This document shows, in pieces, positions 1-8,916 of a DNA stretch of 64,000 nucleotides. Positions within the stretch are counted from its first letter, which is position 1. The number at the start of each line of letters is the position of its first letter. Where the stretch lies: positions 4,650,001 through 4,714,000 of the forward strand of contig NZ_CP029194.1 of NCBI RefSeq assembly GCF_008642375.1, written 5' to 3'. The notes beneath the pieces were generated by a model. It had not been told where the DNA came from. It made no database searches and was given only the letters and a program-made list of their open reading frames with translations. A program made the position numbers and the translations under genes. Source of the DNA: Streptomyces venezuelae (GTDB lineage: Bacteria > Actinomycetota > Actinomycetes > Streptomycetales > Streptomycetaceae).

Positions 1-914
1 GCGGCCCGTACGAGCCTTGCCGTCACTTCGTGCAGTTCCTCGACCGTACGGAGCCACATCGCGAGCGCCAGGTTGTGCGGCCCGGTCACCGAGGTGATCA
101 CCATGGTGTGGCGCAGCCGGGTCAGCGCCGCCACCGTCGAGGCCACCTCAAGGGGCGGGACGTCGGCCGTGACCAGCGCCCACACCGGGCGCCCGGAGAA
201 CCTCGGGGCCGGCAGGCAGTGCTGGTGCAGCGCGCCGGCCGCCATGAGGGCGTCGAGCCTGCGCCGTACCGTCGACTCGCTCGTGTCGCACTGGCGGGCC
301 AGCTCGGCGGCGCTGCGGCGGGCGTCCCCGGCCAGTTCGGCGACCAGTTCGCGGTCGAGGTCCGTGAGGGGTGTCCGTGGACGGGTGAGCGGGCGCGGCC
401 GCTTCTCGCCGCCCGTGACGTCCGAGAGGAGCCGGACCTGCCCCGGGGCGAGCTGTTCGATCCGCGACCGGTACGGGCGGTTGTGCAGCCGGGTGACGAC
501 CTGCGTACGGGAGCGGAGCACTCCGGGCAGGCGTCGCACCCGGCCCGCGAGGTAGACGTCGAGGGCGTAGAGGTCCGGGCAGATCACGAGCAGCACCAGA
601 TCGGCGTCGCCGGTCACCTGGTGGACGCCGAGGGTGTACGGATCGTCCGCGAGCTCGATCGCGGTCGCCTCGGCGCTGCCCGCGACGCATTCCAGCTCGG
701 CCCAGGCGTACAGCGTGGTGTCCCCGCCGCGGGCGACGAGCAGCGAACTCCATGCCCAGCCGCCCGCGGTGAGGTGGTCCCAGCGCCGGGCGAGCGTGTC
801 GGGGCTCGGCCCCAGGACGGCCGAGAGCTGCGTCCAGCTGGCGCGCGGAGCGAGCTGCAGTGCGTGAATCAATGCCAGATCCGGTTCCCCCAGGACGGAT
901 TCCCCGGTATGCAT
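1..914 (-). CDS. Lrp/AsnC-family regulator with two modules (partial, 3' end outside window)
   Basis: The first 304 codons are present and the C-terminus lies beyond the window edge. The ATG at 914 is preceded by a perfect AAGGAGG 4 nt upstream. Two Lrp/AsnC units are visible. Residues ~8-60 form a helix-turn-helix (PDLALIHALQLAPRASWTQL), followed by an effector-binding domain with the typical 'GDADLVLLV' stretch. A second helix-turn-helix starts at about residue 185 (DLDRELVAELAGDARRSAAE) and leads into a second effector-domain start ('SVTGPHNLALAMW'). Such double-length Lrp proteins are common in Streptomyces and presumably act as single-chain pseudo-dimers that sense an amino acid or other small molecule. 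It is transcribed divergently from the TPR regulator at 1101, with ~190 bp shared between them. The ligand and targets cannot be read from sequence. Confidence 0.88.
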   Translation of the reverse strand, partial: MHTGESVLGEPDLALIHALQLAPRASWTQLSAVLGPSPDTLARRWDHLTAGGWAWSSLLVARGGDTTLYAWAELECVAGSAEATAIELADDPYTLGVHQVTGDADLVLLVICPDLYALDVYLAGRVRRLPGVLRSRTQVVTRLHNRPYRSRIEQLAPGQVRLLSDVTGGEKRPRPLTRPRTPLTDLDRELVAELAGDARRSAAELARQCDTSESTVRRRLDALMAAGALHQHCLPAPRFSGRPVWALVTADVPPLEVASTVAALTRLRHTMVITSVTGPHNLALAMWLRTVEELHEVTARLVRA

Positions 915-1100
915 GTGCCTCCTTGGCCGATCTCTGGGAAACCGTGGGTGTGGGCACCAGGGCGCCCCAGGATGTGGACTGGGGCATATGCATTCAAGCC
1001 GTCGTGGCGATTGTTCGCCATCAAGGCTGGCATAAGTCACAGATGTGGACAGGGACAGGTCGGCATAGAACAGGACAGGGTGGTACGGGGGATGGAATCC

Positions 1101-2576
1101 ATGGGGCACATGGGGAATCCGAAGAGCCCGCGGAACACAAGGAGCTTCCCTGGCAGTATCCCTGGGGAGTCTCCTGGGACGGAGCCTCCGGAGGCTCCGT
1201 CCCAGGAGGCGGAGCTGCTGTGGGGTGAGCCGGTCAGTCCCGACCAACTGACCGCCGCCGAGCAGGGCTACGCGCGCTGCGGCCCCGCCGAACGCCTGCT
1301 GTGGGAACGGCTCTCCGTCTTCGAGGGCGCCTTCGGCAGGGAGGCCGTCCGCGAGGTCTGCGCCTCCGGGACGCTGCCCTCGGAGGAGATCCAGGCGGTC
1401 CTCGACCGGCTCGCCCCCCTCGCGCTCCTCCCCGTCGACGACCTGTTCGACGGCGAGGACGGCGCCCCCCGCTACTGGATGCCGCACCCGATGCGGGCCG
1501 TCGGCGCCCGCCGCCTCACCGCACGCGGCGACCGCTGGGTCGTCGTCCTGCACCACCGGAGGTGGTGCGTGAAACTGGCCCGGCAGGCCGCCGACTGGTG
1601 GCAGAGCGGCCGCCAGATCGACGCCAGGAACCTCGCCCTGCGTGAACTCCCCGACCTGGCCGCCGCGATGGACCCGACGACCGCCCCGCTCTCGCCGAAC
1701 GCCGAGGCCGACACCTCCGTCGAGATCGCGGTCTCCCTGTGGTTCCTGTGGGTGGCCTGCGGGCGGGTCGCCGAGGGCCACACCCGGCTGCGCCACGCCC
1801 TCTCCCTGCACTCCGGCCCGCACCCCGCCCGCGCCCTGTGGCTCGCCGCCTACCTGGAGCTGGAATCGGGCCGCCCCGAGGACGCCGACCCACTGCTCGT
1901 CCAGGCCTGGGCGGCGGCCGTACGGGACGGGGACGACCGGTGCCTCGGGATGCTGGCCCATCTGCGCGGCGCGACCGCCCTCTTCCAGGGGCGCACACGG
2001 GAGGCGGCGGCCGAGTTCCGCGAGGCGCTCGCCCTCATGGAGGAGCACCCTGAGTTCGGGCCGAGCCGGGAGCTGTGCTGGGTCGCGCTCGCCCTGACCC
2101 TCAGCCGGACCGACCCGGAGGCCGCGCAGGAGGCCCTGGACCAGGCGGTTCTCGACACGCCGGCCCGGCAGGCCTGGACGGGGCGCGACCTGTGGGCAGA
2201 CGCCTGGGCGCACCACGCGCGGGCCGAACTCCTCTCCTGGGACGGGGAGCGCGAGCGGGCCGCCGAGCACGCCCGGCGCGCGCTCCGCGCCCACTTGCAC
2301 CTCGGGACGGCCGTCGGGGCGGCCTGCGCGGCCGAACTCCTCGCCCAGATGCGGGTCATGGTCGGACGGATGACCTCCGCCGCCCATCTCCTCGGCGCGG
2401 CCGACCTGTTGAGGGCCTCGGTCTTCGAGGAGGCGTACCGCCCGGCGGAGTACTGCGCGACCTCACGCGACCGCAGCGAAGCGCTCCTGCGGGGGCTGCT
2501 CGACGACCGGGAGCTGCGCCGCGCGTACGAAGAGGGCGCGCGTCTGGGCCTGTTCGCCCTGGCGGGAGAGGAGTAG
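1101..2576 (+). CDS. TPR-rich regulator resembling the C-terminal half of AfsR/LuxR-type ATPases
   Basis: This 491-residue protein begins with a low-complexity Pro/Ser/Glu segment. A winged-helix-like region follows at ~residues 60-150 ('AERLLWERLSVFEGAFGREAVREVC'), which in large STAND-type transcription factors lies just after the nucleotide-binding domain. The rest is helical, TPR-like repeats ('REAAAEFREALALMEEH', 'ERAAEHARRALRAHLHLG'). No Walker A motif and no C-terminal LuxR DNA-binding domain are visible, so it looks like a stand-alone arm of such a regulator. ATGs occur at 1092, 1101 and 1110; 1101 is chosen because GGGGGA lies 8 nt upstream. It is divergent from the Lrp-type gene and may be regulated with it. 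The function is inferred only from the fold. Confidence 0.75.
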   Translation: MGHMGNPKSPRNTRSFPGSIPGESPGTEPPEAPSQEAELLWGEPVSPDQLTAAEQGYARCGPAERLLWERLSVFEGAFGREAVREVCASGTLPSEEIQAVLDRLAPLALLPVDDLFDGEDGAPRYWMPHPMRAVGARRLTARGDRWVVVLHHRRWCVKLARQAADWWQSGRQIDARNLALRELPDLAAAMDPTTAPLSPNAEADTSVEIAVSLWFLWVACGRVAEGHTRLRHALSLHSGPHPARALWLAAYLELESGRPEDADPLLVQAWAAAVRDGDDRCLGMLAHLRGATALFQGRTREAAAEFREALALMEEHPEFGPSRELCWVALALTLSRTDPEAAQEALDQAVLDTPARQAWTGRDLWADAWAHHARAELLSWDGERERAAEHARRALRAHLHLGTAVGAACAAELLAQMRVMVGRMTSAAHLLGAADLLRASVFEEAYRPAEYCATSRDRSEALLRGLLDDRELRRAYEEGARLGLFALAGEE

Positions 2577-2622
2577 GCGCGGAAAACGGCCGCGTGTCGG
2601 TCCCGATGCCTACGATGTCGGA

Positions 2623-3630
2623 ATGATCGCCTTCGTCGTGGCCGCCGTCTTCCTGCTGCTCTTCGGGGCCGGCGTGCTGCGCGACCGGCGCCGCTTCGGC
2701 AATGCCGTGTACCTCGGCCTGGCCGTCACGTTCTTCGGGCTCGGCCTCCTCGCGGAGATCGACGCCGCCCCGCCCGGCGTCGCCGAGACCGTGATGATCC
2801 TGGTGCTGCTCGTACTGGGCCTCGGCCCCTTCGTGCTGGCCGTGCTGCTCTGCGCGAACGGCGTGAAGATGGTCCGCAAGGAGGGCAGACGCCCGGCGAA
2901 CCTGCTCTCGCTCCTCGCGGGCCTCGGCATCTTCGGGGTGATGGGCCTGATGGCGGCGGCGGTCGCCACGCACTCGCGGGCCGTGGGCCTGATCGCCGTC
3001 ACCACGCTGCTCGTCCTCGGCTACGTCTCGTTCCTGTTCCTCTGCTTCGTCGGTTACGCGTTCCTGTACGGGCGGATGAGGCTCCGCCGCGACGCCGACT
3101 ACGTCGTGGTCCTCGGCTCCGGGCTGATCGGCGGTCGCCGGGTGCCGCCGCTCCTCGCGAGCCGGCTGGACCGGGGCCGGGAGGTGTACGAGACGCTGGC
3201 CGCGCGCGGCGGGGACGCACCGGTCCTCATCACCTCGGGCGGGCAGGGCCCCGACGAGGAGCTGCCCGAGTCCCACGCGATGGCCGACTACCTCGTCGAG
3301 CGGGGGTTCCCGGCCGGCGCGGTCGTGCGCGAGGACCGCTCGCGCACGACCGAGGAGAACATGATCTTCAGCAAGGAGCTGATGGAGCGGGACCGGCCCG
3401 GCTCCTCCTGCGTGATCGTCACCAACAACTTCCACGCCTTCCGGGCCGCGCTGATGGCCCGTCGGGCGGGGGTGGACGGCCAGGTCGTCGGCTCGCCCAC
3501 CGCCGCCTACTTCTGGCCGTCGGCGACCATGCGCGAGTTCGTCGCCGTCTTCCTCCAGTACAAGGTGGTGAACCTCGGGATCTGCGCGGCGCTGATCCTG
3601 CTCGGCGTACTGGCGTGGTTCGTCCGCTGA
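2623..3630 (+). CDS. YdcF/SanA-type (DUF218) membrane protein
   Basis: The 335-residue product has an N-terminal membrane part of about four helices (residues 1-150, for example 'MIAFVVAAVFLLLFGAGVL') and then a DUF218 domain: 'DADYVVVLGSGL...VPPLLASRLDRG', 'VLITSGGQGPDEELPESHAM', 'DRSRTTEENMIFSKELM', 'VIVTNNFHAFRAALMA'. These are the hallmark blocks of the ElyC/SanA/YdcF family, linked in other bacteria to envelope integrity and lipid-carrier handling. A final hydrophobic helix closes the protein. It starts 46 bp after the TPR regulator and converges on the alkylsulfatase gene. The family assignment is firm; the substrate is unknown. Confidence 0.85.
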   Translation: MIAFVVAAVFLLLFGAGVLRDRRRFGNAVYLGLAVTFFGLGLLAEIDAAPPGVAETVMILVLLVLGLGPFVLAVLLCANGVKMVRKEGRRPANLLSLLAGLGIFGVMGLMAAAVATHSRAVGLIAVTTLLVLGYVSFLFLCFVGYAFLYGRMRLRRDADYVVVLGSGLIGGRRVPPLLASRLDRGREVYETLAARGGDAPVLITSGGQGPDEELPESHAMADYLVERGFPAGAVVREDRSRTTEENMIFSKELMERDRPGSSCVIVTNNFHAFRAALMARRAGVDGQVVGSPTAAYFWPSATMREFVAVFLQYKVVNLGICAALILLGVLAWFVR

Positions 3631-3670
3631 CCGAGCGGAGCGGGACGGGCCCCGTGGGCCGCGCGGCCGC

Positions 3671-5512
3671 TCACGGCGTGACGATCGGGAACTGCGGGTC
3701 GGGCGTCGTCACGTACGACAGGAGCCGCGCGAGCAGCGCCGGGTCGCCCTCCGCACCGACCCCGAGCTCCTGGAGGCTCTGGCCGTCCAGCAGGCCGAGG
3801 AGCTGGGCCTTGGCCAGCGTGAGCGTCAGTCCGGCGGGCGTCCGGGGCGGGCCCGTGACCACCCGCTGGGTGAGGGCGCCGTTGTGCAGGGTGAGCCGGT
3901 GGCGGGTCCCCGCGCCCGTGGGGCCGTCCAGCACGAGCAGGTCGACGGTCAGGTCGTCGTGCCAGGCGCGCGGCCCGTCGATCCGTACCGCGATCGAGTC
4001 GACGAGCATGGGGACGGTGAGGGCCATCGCCATCTCGGGGTTCGACGTGTCGAGGTCCGTCTTCACGATGCCCTCGCGGAGCTCCAGCGCCGACGTCAGG
4101 TAGAAGTTGCGCCAGGGGCCGTTCTCGGCGCCGTACCCCAGACGGTCGTAGACCGAGGCCAGGGCCTCCTTCGCCTCGATGCTCCCGGGCTCCGCGAAGA
4201 CCAGGTGGTTGAGCAGGGTCGCCGCGAACCGCAGGTCGTGCGCGTCGACGTACTCGCGGGCCTTGACGAGCATCTCGGCGGGGCCGCCGGCCAGGGCCAC
4301 GTACCGCTTCGCGGTCTCGACCGGCGGGTGCTCCCAGAGGTGGGCCACGTTGCCGTCGAACCAGCCCAGATAGCGCTGGTAGACCGCCTTGCTGTTGTGG
4401 CTCAGCGAGCCGTAGTAGCCGCGCGCGTGCCAGGACGTGGCCAGGGCGGGCGGCAGCTGGATCTGCTCGGCGACCTCCGGGCCGGTGAGGCCTTCGTTGA
4501 GCAGCCGCAGCGTCTGGTCGTGCAGGTACGCGTAGAGGTCCCGCTGCTCGGTCAGGAACCGCACCACGTTGTCGTGGCCCCAGGTGGGCCAGTGGTGGGA
4601 GGCGAAGCCGACGTCGTACTGCCCGTGGAAGAGCTCGACCGCCTCGTCGAGGTACGCGGCCCAGACGCGCGAGTCGCGGACGACCGCCCCGCGCAGGGTC
4701 AGGACGTTGTGCATGTTGTGCGTGGCGTTCTCGGCCAGGCACAGCGCCCGCAGGTCCGGGAAGAGGAAGTTCATCTCGGCCGGCGCCTCGGTGCCCGGCG
4801 TCAGCTGGAAGACGATCCGTACGCCGTCGACCCTCACCTCCTGACCGGTCTCGGTGATGTCCACGGTCGGCTCGATGAGGCTGACGGTGCCGAGGGAGGT
4901 GGTCTGGCCGAGCCCGGTGCCGATCTGCGCGTCCGGGGCCTTCGGCAGGTTCGCCCCGTACATGAAGGCCGCGCGGCGGGTCATCGCGTTGCCCGCGTAC
5001 ACGTTCTCGCTGACCGCGTGCTCCAGGAAGCCGGCCGGGGCGATGATCGGCACGCCCTCCTCGGTGCCGTGCGGGAGGATCCCGCGGGCGCCGCCGAAGT
5101 GGTCGGCGTGCGAATGGGTGTAGATCAGGCCCGTGACGGGCCGGTCGCCGCGGTGCTCCTTGTAGAGCTTGAGCGCGGCGGCGGCGGTCTCCGTGGAGAT
5201 CAGCGGGTCGATGACGACGATCCCGCGCTCGCCCTCGACGACCGTCATGTTCGACAGGTCGAGCCCCCGCACCTGGTAGACGCCCTCGGTGACCTTGTAC
5301 AGGCCCTGACGCGAGCAGAGCTGGGCCTGGCGCCACAGACTGGGGTGCGCGGTGTCGGGGCAGTCCGCCTTGAGGAAGCCGTAGACGTCCCCGTCCCAGA
5401 CGGTCCGGCCGTCGGCGGCCGTGACCTTGCCGGGGACCAGGGCGCCGATGAAGCCCCTGTCCGCGTCGTCGAAGTCGGTGGTGTCCTCGAACGAGGGCAG
5501 GGCGTCGCTCAT
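3671..5512 (-). CDS. Linear alkylsulfatase, metallo-beta-lactamase fold (SdsA1/YjcS type)
   Basis: This protein of about 613 residues hydrolyses alkyl sulfate esters such as SDS to an alcohol and sulfate, by family knowledge. The metal motif THSHADHFGG lies near residue 145 and 'HHWPTWG' provides later active-site residues. The C-terminal ~120 residues are an SCP2-like lipid-binding domain. The middle segment ('MLVKAREYVDAHDLRFAATLLNHLVF') is the dimerisation helix region. There is no clear signal peptide, unlike many secreted homologues, so it may be cytoplasmic. The ATG at 5512 has GGAG 9 nt upstream; a further in-frame ATG at 5560 has no good ribosome site. The family is well recognised. 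Confidence 0.9.
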   Translation of the reverse strand: MSDALPSFEDTTDFDDADRGFIGALVPGKVTAADGRTVWDGDVYGFLKADCPDTAHPSLWRQAQLCSRQGLYKVTEGVYQVRGLDLSNMTVVEGERGIVVIDPLISTETAAAALKLYKEHRGDRPVTGLIYTHSHADHFGGARGILPHGTEEGVPIIAPAGFLEHAVSENVYAGNAMTRRAAFMYGANLPKAPDAQIGTGLGQTTSLGTVSLIEPTVDITETGQEVRVDGVRIVFQLTPGTEAPAEMNFLFPDLRALCLAENATHNMHNVLTLRGAVVRDSRVWAAYLDEAVELFHGQYDVGFASHHWPTWGHDNVVRFLTEQRDLYAYLHDQTLRLLNEGLTGPEVAEQIQLPPALATSWHARGYYGSLSHNSKAVYQRYLGWFDGNVAHLWEHPPVETAKRYVALAGGPAEMLVKAREYVDAHDLRFAATLLNHLVFAEPGSIEAKEALASVYDRLGYGAENGPWRNFYLTSALELREGIVKTDLDTSNPEMAMALTVPMLVDSIAVRIDGPRAWHDDLTVDLLVLDGPTGAGTRHRLTLHNGALTQRVVTGPPRTPAGLTLTLAKAQLLGLLDGQSLQELGVGAEGDPALLARLLSYVTTPDPQFPIVTP

Positions 5513-5663
5513 GTGCGGGGGCTCCGTTCCGCGAGGGCGGTGATCGGCGTTCCGGTCCATCTGAACACCGGGTCACTACGACCGCACTTCGGAGCGGAGC
5601 GGAGCGGCGGGAAGCGGCGGGATGGCCGCTCCGTACCTACTCTGGAAGGAACGGAGGTGACCC

Positions 5664-5945
5664 ATGCGTCGACGCCACCACTTCCACACCGACTACCTCG
5701 GGCACTCGGTCTCCGTGACCGTCCAGACCGGGCACAGGCCCGTCGTCGAGGTGCTCGTCGACGGCAAGGAGACGGGGCACGCCACGGTGACGGACGACCG
5801 GCCGGTCACCGTCCCGATCGAGCTGCCGACCGAGCCGCCGACCGAAGTGTTCGTACGGGCGACCACCGGGCCCGGCGTACCGCGCTGCCTGCTGCTCGCG
5901 ACGGCGGACGGCGAGCCGCACGTGATGGCGCCGAGACTGTACTGA
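5664..5945 (+). CDS. Small conserved hypothetical protein, 93 aa
   Basis: The ATG at 5664 follows GGAGGTGA, an almost perfect ribosome site. The protein (MRRRHHFHTDYLGHSVSVTV...) is predicted to be beta-rich with no membrane helix and no cysteine pair, and it starts with a short basic/His-rich stretch. It stands alone between the divergent alkylsulfatase and the convergent kinase, and a strong hairpin at 5989-6011 ends it. I do not recognise the family. Confidence 0.75.
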   Translation: MRRRHHFHTDYLGHSVSVTVQTGHRPVVEVLVDGKETGHATVTDDRPVTVPIELPTEPPTEVFVRATTGPGVPRCLLLATADGEPHVMAPRLY

Positions 5946-5988
5946 CGAGTCCCGGCGCGTACCGACGCCTACTGGGGAGTACTGCCGG

Positions 5989-6011
5989 GCCTGGCTCAGG
6001 AGAGCCAGGCC
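5989..6011. terminator. Bidirectional hairpin between converging genes
   Basis: A perfect 10-bp stem (GGCCTGGCTC / GAGCCAGGCC) with a 3-nt loop overlaps the stop codon of the kinase gene and lies 43 bp after the small protein gene. Streptomyces often terminates on stems without a T run. Confidence 0.6.
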
Positions 6012-7141
6012 ATCCCGATGATCAGGAAGACGACGAAGGCGATGGCTCCGGCGACGGCGGCCGTCTTACGGGGCCGGCGCCGGGACAGCTCGGCGAGCCC
6101 GCCACCACCGGGCGCCGCCGGCCGCTCGCGCCGCCGCGAGGCGGACGGTGCGGCGGACACGTGCTGGGCGGGCGGCTGCATGGGACGTGCGGCCGGCGGG
6201 GCCTGATGGACGGGCCGGGGGGCCTGATGGACGGGCTGAGAACCAGGGTGCACGGGCTGCGCGTGGGGCATCCCGTGCTGGGGCTGCCCATGGGGGACCT
6301 GATGCACAGGCTGCGGCTGCTGCTGCGGATAACCACGCCAGGCACCCGACGAGAACCAGTCCGCGATCGCCTGCGCCGGGGGCCGCTGCTCGGGCTGCTT
6401 GGCCAGCAGGCTCAGCAGGTACGTCTCGAAGACGGGCGGCAGCGCCACCCCCAGCCGGCCGGGCGGTACGGGTGGGGTGTCGATGTGCTGGTAGAGCAGG
6501 GCCGTGGCCGTGTCCGCGCGGAACGGCGGCTGCCCGGTGAGCAGTTGGTAGAGCACGCACCCCAGTGAGTAGACGTCGGAGGCGGAGGAGGCGGGCTGCC
6601 CCAGGGCGCGCTCGGGGGCCAGATAGAGCCCTGTGCCCACGATCTGCCCGGTCGTCGTGAGCGCCGCCGAGGGGTCGTCGACGAACCGCGCGATGCCGAA
6701 GTCGGCCAGCTTCACCGTGCCCTCGGCGTCGACCAGCAGGTTCCCCGGCTTGATGTCGCGGTGCACGACCCCCTGCCGGTGGGCGGCCGCGAGTCCGGCG
6801 GCGGCGTGGGCGGCGACGACGGCGACCCGTTCGGCGGGCAGGACCAGCGGGTCGGAGGGGCTGCCGGCGAGGCTGTCGCCCTCGACCAGCTCCATGACGA
6901 GGAAGAGCTTTCCGTCCCACGTGCCGAAGTCGAAGACGCCCACGACGTGCGGGTGGCTCAGCCGGGCGGCGGTCTGCGCCTCCAGCCGGAAGCGGTCGCC
7001 GGCGGACGGATCGGTGCCGTGACCCAGCATCAGCTTCACGGCGACGGGCCGGCCGAGAACCTCGTCCGTGGCCTGCCACACCTCGCCCATGCCGCCCCGG
7101 CCGATACACACATGAAGCCGATATCGGTCCGCGACCAGCAC
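5996..7141 (-). CDS. Membrane-anchored Hanks-type Ser/Thr protein kinase
   Basis: The kinase domain spans residues ~6-265 and is complete: glycine loop GRGGMGEVW (14-22), VAVK (Lys36), HRDIKPGN catalytic loop, DFG, 'GTGLYLAPE' and 'SDVYSLGCVLYQLLTGQPPF'. A long Pro/Gln/His linker follows, with repeated PVHQxP units, then a basic stretch and a single C-terminal membrane helix (AVAGAIAFVVFLIIGMAWLS) with virtually no outside domain. It therefore cannot sense an extracellular ligand through a PASTA-type domain. The GTG at 7141 is preferred, with AAAGGG 11 nt upstream; a TTG at 7171 would add ten residues. It is divergent from the gamma-CA-fold gene. Substrates are unknown. Confidence 0.93.
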   Translation of the reverse strand: MLVADRYRLHVCIGRGGMGEVWQATDEVLGRPVAVKLMLGHGTDPSAGDRFRLEAQTAARLSHPHVVGVFDFGTWDGKLFLVMELVEGDSLAGSPSDPLVLPAERVAVVAAHAAAGLAAAHRQGVVHRDIKPGNLLVDAEGTVKLADFGIARFVDDPSAALTTTGQIVGTGLYLAPERALGQPASSASDVYSLGCVLYQLLTGQPPFRADTATALLYQHIDTPPVPPGRLGVALPPVFETYLLSLLAKQPEQRPPAQAIADWFSSGAWRGYPQQQPQPVHQVPHGQPQHGMPHAQPVHPGSQPVHQAPRPVHQAPPAARPMQPPAQHVSAAPSASRRRERPAAPGGGGLAELSRRRPRKTAAVAGAIAFVVFLIIGMAWLS

Positions 7142-7257
7142 CTGGACACCACCCTTTCGACGATCGATCAACTTGACGGAAGGGAACCAGCGTAGAGCCG
7201 CCCGGACACGCTCCTCGCCGCGCGTCCCCTCAGGGCCGGCCCCGGCATGATGACGGG

Positions 7258-7866
7258 ATGCTGATCGAACACGACGGCCAGGCGCCGACCGTCCACCCGA
7301 CCGCTTACGTGGCCCCGACGGCGACGCTCTCCGGCGACGTGCGCGTCGGCGCGGGCTGCCGGATCCTCTTCGGAGCCGTACTGACCTCCGAGGGCGGCCC
7401 GGTGGAGCTCGGCGAGGGCTGCATCGTCATGGAGAACGCGGTCCTGCGCGGCACCACCCGCGACCCCCTGACGCTCGGCCGGCACGTCCTGGTCGGCCCG
7501 ACGTCCTCCCTCGCCGGCTGCACGGTGGAGGACGAGGTCTTCCTCGCGACGGGCAGCCGGGTGTTCAACGGGGCGCGGATCGGCGCGCGTTCGGAGGTAC
7601 GTATCAACGGAATCGTGCACCTGCGGACGGTCCTCCCCGCCGACGCGACCGTCCCGATCGGCTGGGTCGCGGTCGGCGACCCGGCGCGGATCCTCCCGCC
7701 GAACGACCACGGCGAGATCTGGAAGACGCAGAAGGCTCTGGACTTCCCCGGCTACGTCTTCGGCCTGGACCGCCCGGCGGAGGGGGAGAGCCTGATGCCG
7801 GCCGTCTCCGAACGCTACGGCCGCGCGCTCGCCCGCCACAGCGAGGACCGTGTCCTGGAGACGTGA
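7258..7866 (+). CDS. Gamma-carbonic-anhydrase-fold hexapeptide-repeat protein
   Basis: The 202-residue protein is a left-handed beta-helix: hexapeptide repeats run from 'VHPTAYVAPTATLSGDVRVGAGC' to 'IGARSEVRINGIVHL', followed by 'VPIGWVAVGDPARILPP' and an alpha-helical tail. The layout matches the gamma-CA/PaaY/YrdA group. In active gamma-CAs a 'GxHxxIGHxAxxHGC' block supplies zinc histidines, but here it reads GRHVLVGPTSSLAGC, so two of the histidines are missing. I infer that it is not a carbonic anhydrase and may be an acyltransferase-like or binding protein. It is followed 75 bp later by the glycosyltransferase. Confidence 0.85.
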   Translation: MLIEHDGQAPTVHPTAYVAPTATLSGDVRVGAGCRILFGAVLTSEGGPVELGEGCIVMENAVLRGTTRDPLTLGRHVLVGPTSSLAGCTVEDEVFLATGSRVFNGARIGARSEVRINGIVHLRTVLPADATVPIGWVAVGDPARILPPNDHGEIWKTQKALDFPGYVFGLDRPAEGESLMPAVSERYGRALARHSEDRVLET

Positions 7867-7941
7867 CGCGGGTGAACGGAAGGTGACGCCCGCCCGTTAG
7901 CATCCGGATCGAGTGTCGGTCAGCGTGGGACGGAGTGGGTC

Positions 7942-8820
7942 GTGACACGACCGCGTATGGGTGTGGCGGTACTGACGATGGGCACGCGCCCCGACGAGCT
8001 GCGGGCCCTGCTCGACGCCGTGGCACGGCAGGACGAACCGGCCGCCCGGATCGTCGTGGTCGGCAACGGCACCGGCTCGCTCCCGGAGCTCCCCGAGGGC
8101 GTGACGGGGGTCGAACTCCCCGAGAACAGGGGCGTGTCGGGCGGCCGGAACGTCGCGATCGACACGCTGCGCGCGTTCGGCGACGTCGATGTGGTGGTGG
8201 ACCTCGACGACGACGGCCTGCTCGTCGACACGGACGTCCTGCGCCGCCTCGGCGACCTGTACGAGGCCGACCCGGCCCTCGGGATCGTCTCGTTCCGGAT
8301 CGCCGACGAGACGGGCGAGACGCAGCGCCGCCACGTCCCCCGCCTCGGGGCGAAGGACCCGCTGGTCGGCGGCGAGGTGACGACGTTCCTCGGCGGCGGC
8401 CACGGCCTGTCGATGCCGATGCTCGACCAGGTCGGCGACTGGCCGGAGGACTTCTTCTTCACCCACGAGGAGACCGACCTCGCGTGGCGGGCCCTCGACG
8501 CGGACTGGAAGGTCGTGTACGCGCCGGAACTCCTGCTCCAGCACCCGAGGACCAGCCCCGCCCGGCACTCCGTCTACTACCGGATGACCGCCCGCAACCG
8601 CGTCTGGCTGGCCAAGCGCAACCTGCCGGTCCTCCTGGTCCCGGTCTACCTCGGCGTCTGGACCCTCCTGACCCTGGCCCGCACCCGCTCCGTCCCGGGC
8701 CTGGCCGCCTGGTTCGCCGGCTTCGCAGAAGGCATCCGCCGCCCCTGCGGCCCCCGCCGCCCCATGCGCTGGTCCACAGTCGCCCGCATGACCCGCCTGG
8801 GCCGCCCGCCGATCATCTAG
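7942..8820 (+). CDS. Glycosyltransferase family 2 protein
   Basis: The GTG at 7942 has GGAG ~9 nt upstream. The protein has 292 residues. A GT-A fold is visible: 'GVAVLTMGTRPDELRALLDAV', 'ENRGVSGGRNVAI', then DLDDD (~residues 89-93) as the DXD nucleotide-sugar/metal motif, and 'EDFFFTHEETDLAWRA', which corresponds to the acceptor-side ED/DW-type motif of rhamnosyl-transferase-like GT2 enzymes. A C-terminal hydrophobic stretch ('VLLVPVYLGVWTLLTLA') suggests membrane association. The donor and acceptor are unknown; a cell-wall or surface glycan is the likeliest target. Confidence 0.88.
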   Translation: MTRPRMGVAVLTMGTRPDELRALLDAVARQDEPAARIVVVGNGTGSLPELPEGVTGVELPENRGVSGGRNVAIDTLRAFGDVDVVVDLDDDGLLVDTDVLRRLGDLYEADPALGIVSFRIADETGETQRRHVPRLGAKDPLVGGEVTTFLGGGHGLSMPMLDQVGDWPEDFFFTHEETDLAWRALDADWKVVYAPELLLQHPRTSPARHSVYYRMTARNRVWLAKRNLPVLLVPVYLGVWTLLTLARTRSVPGLAAWFAGFAEGIRRPCGPRRPMRWSTVARMTRLGRPPII

Positions 8821-8916
8821 CGGGTGAGGAGCGGGCCTGGTCCGACGGCCTGACTCGGCCTCCGCTCCGTGCACATCCGGATCCTCGCCCCATGGTCGTC
8901 GCGCCTCCGCGGAGCC

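Noticed and set aside
30..1100. Long plus-strand open frame upstream of the TPR regulator
   Set aside because: It is the antisense of the Lrp/AsnC gene, whose own frame shows two recognisable modules and a perfect ribosome site. High GC keeps the other frame open by chance.
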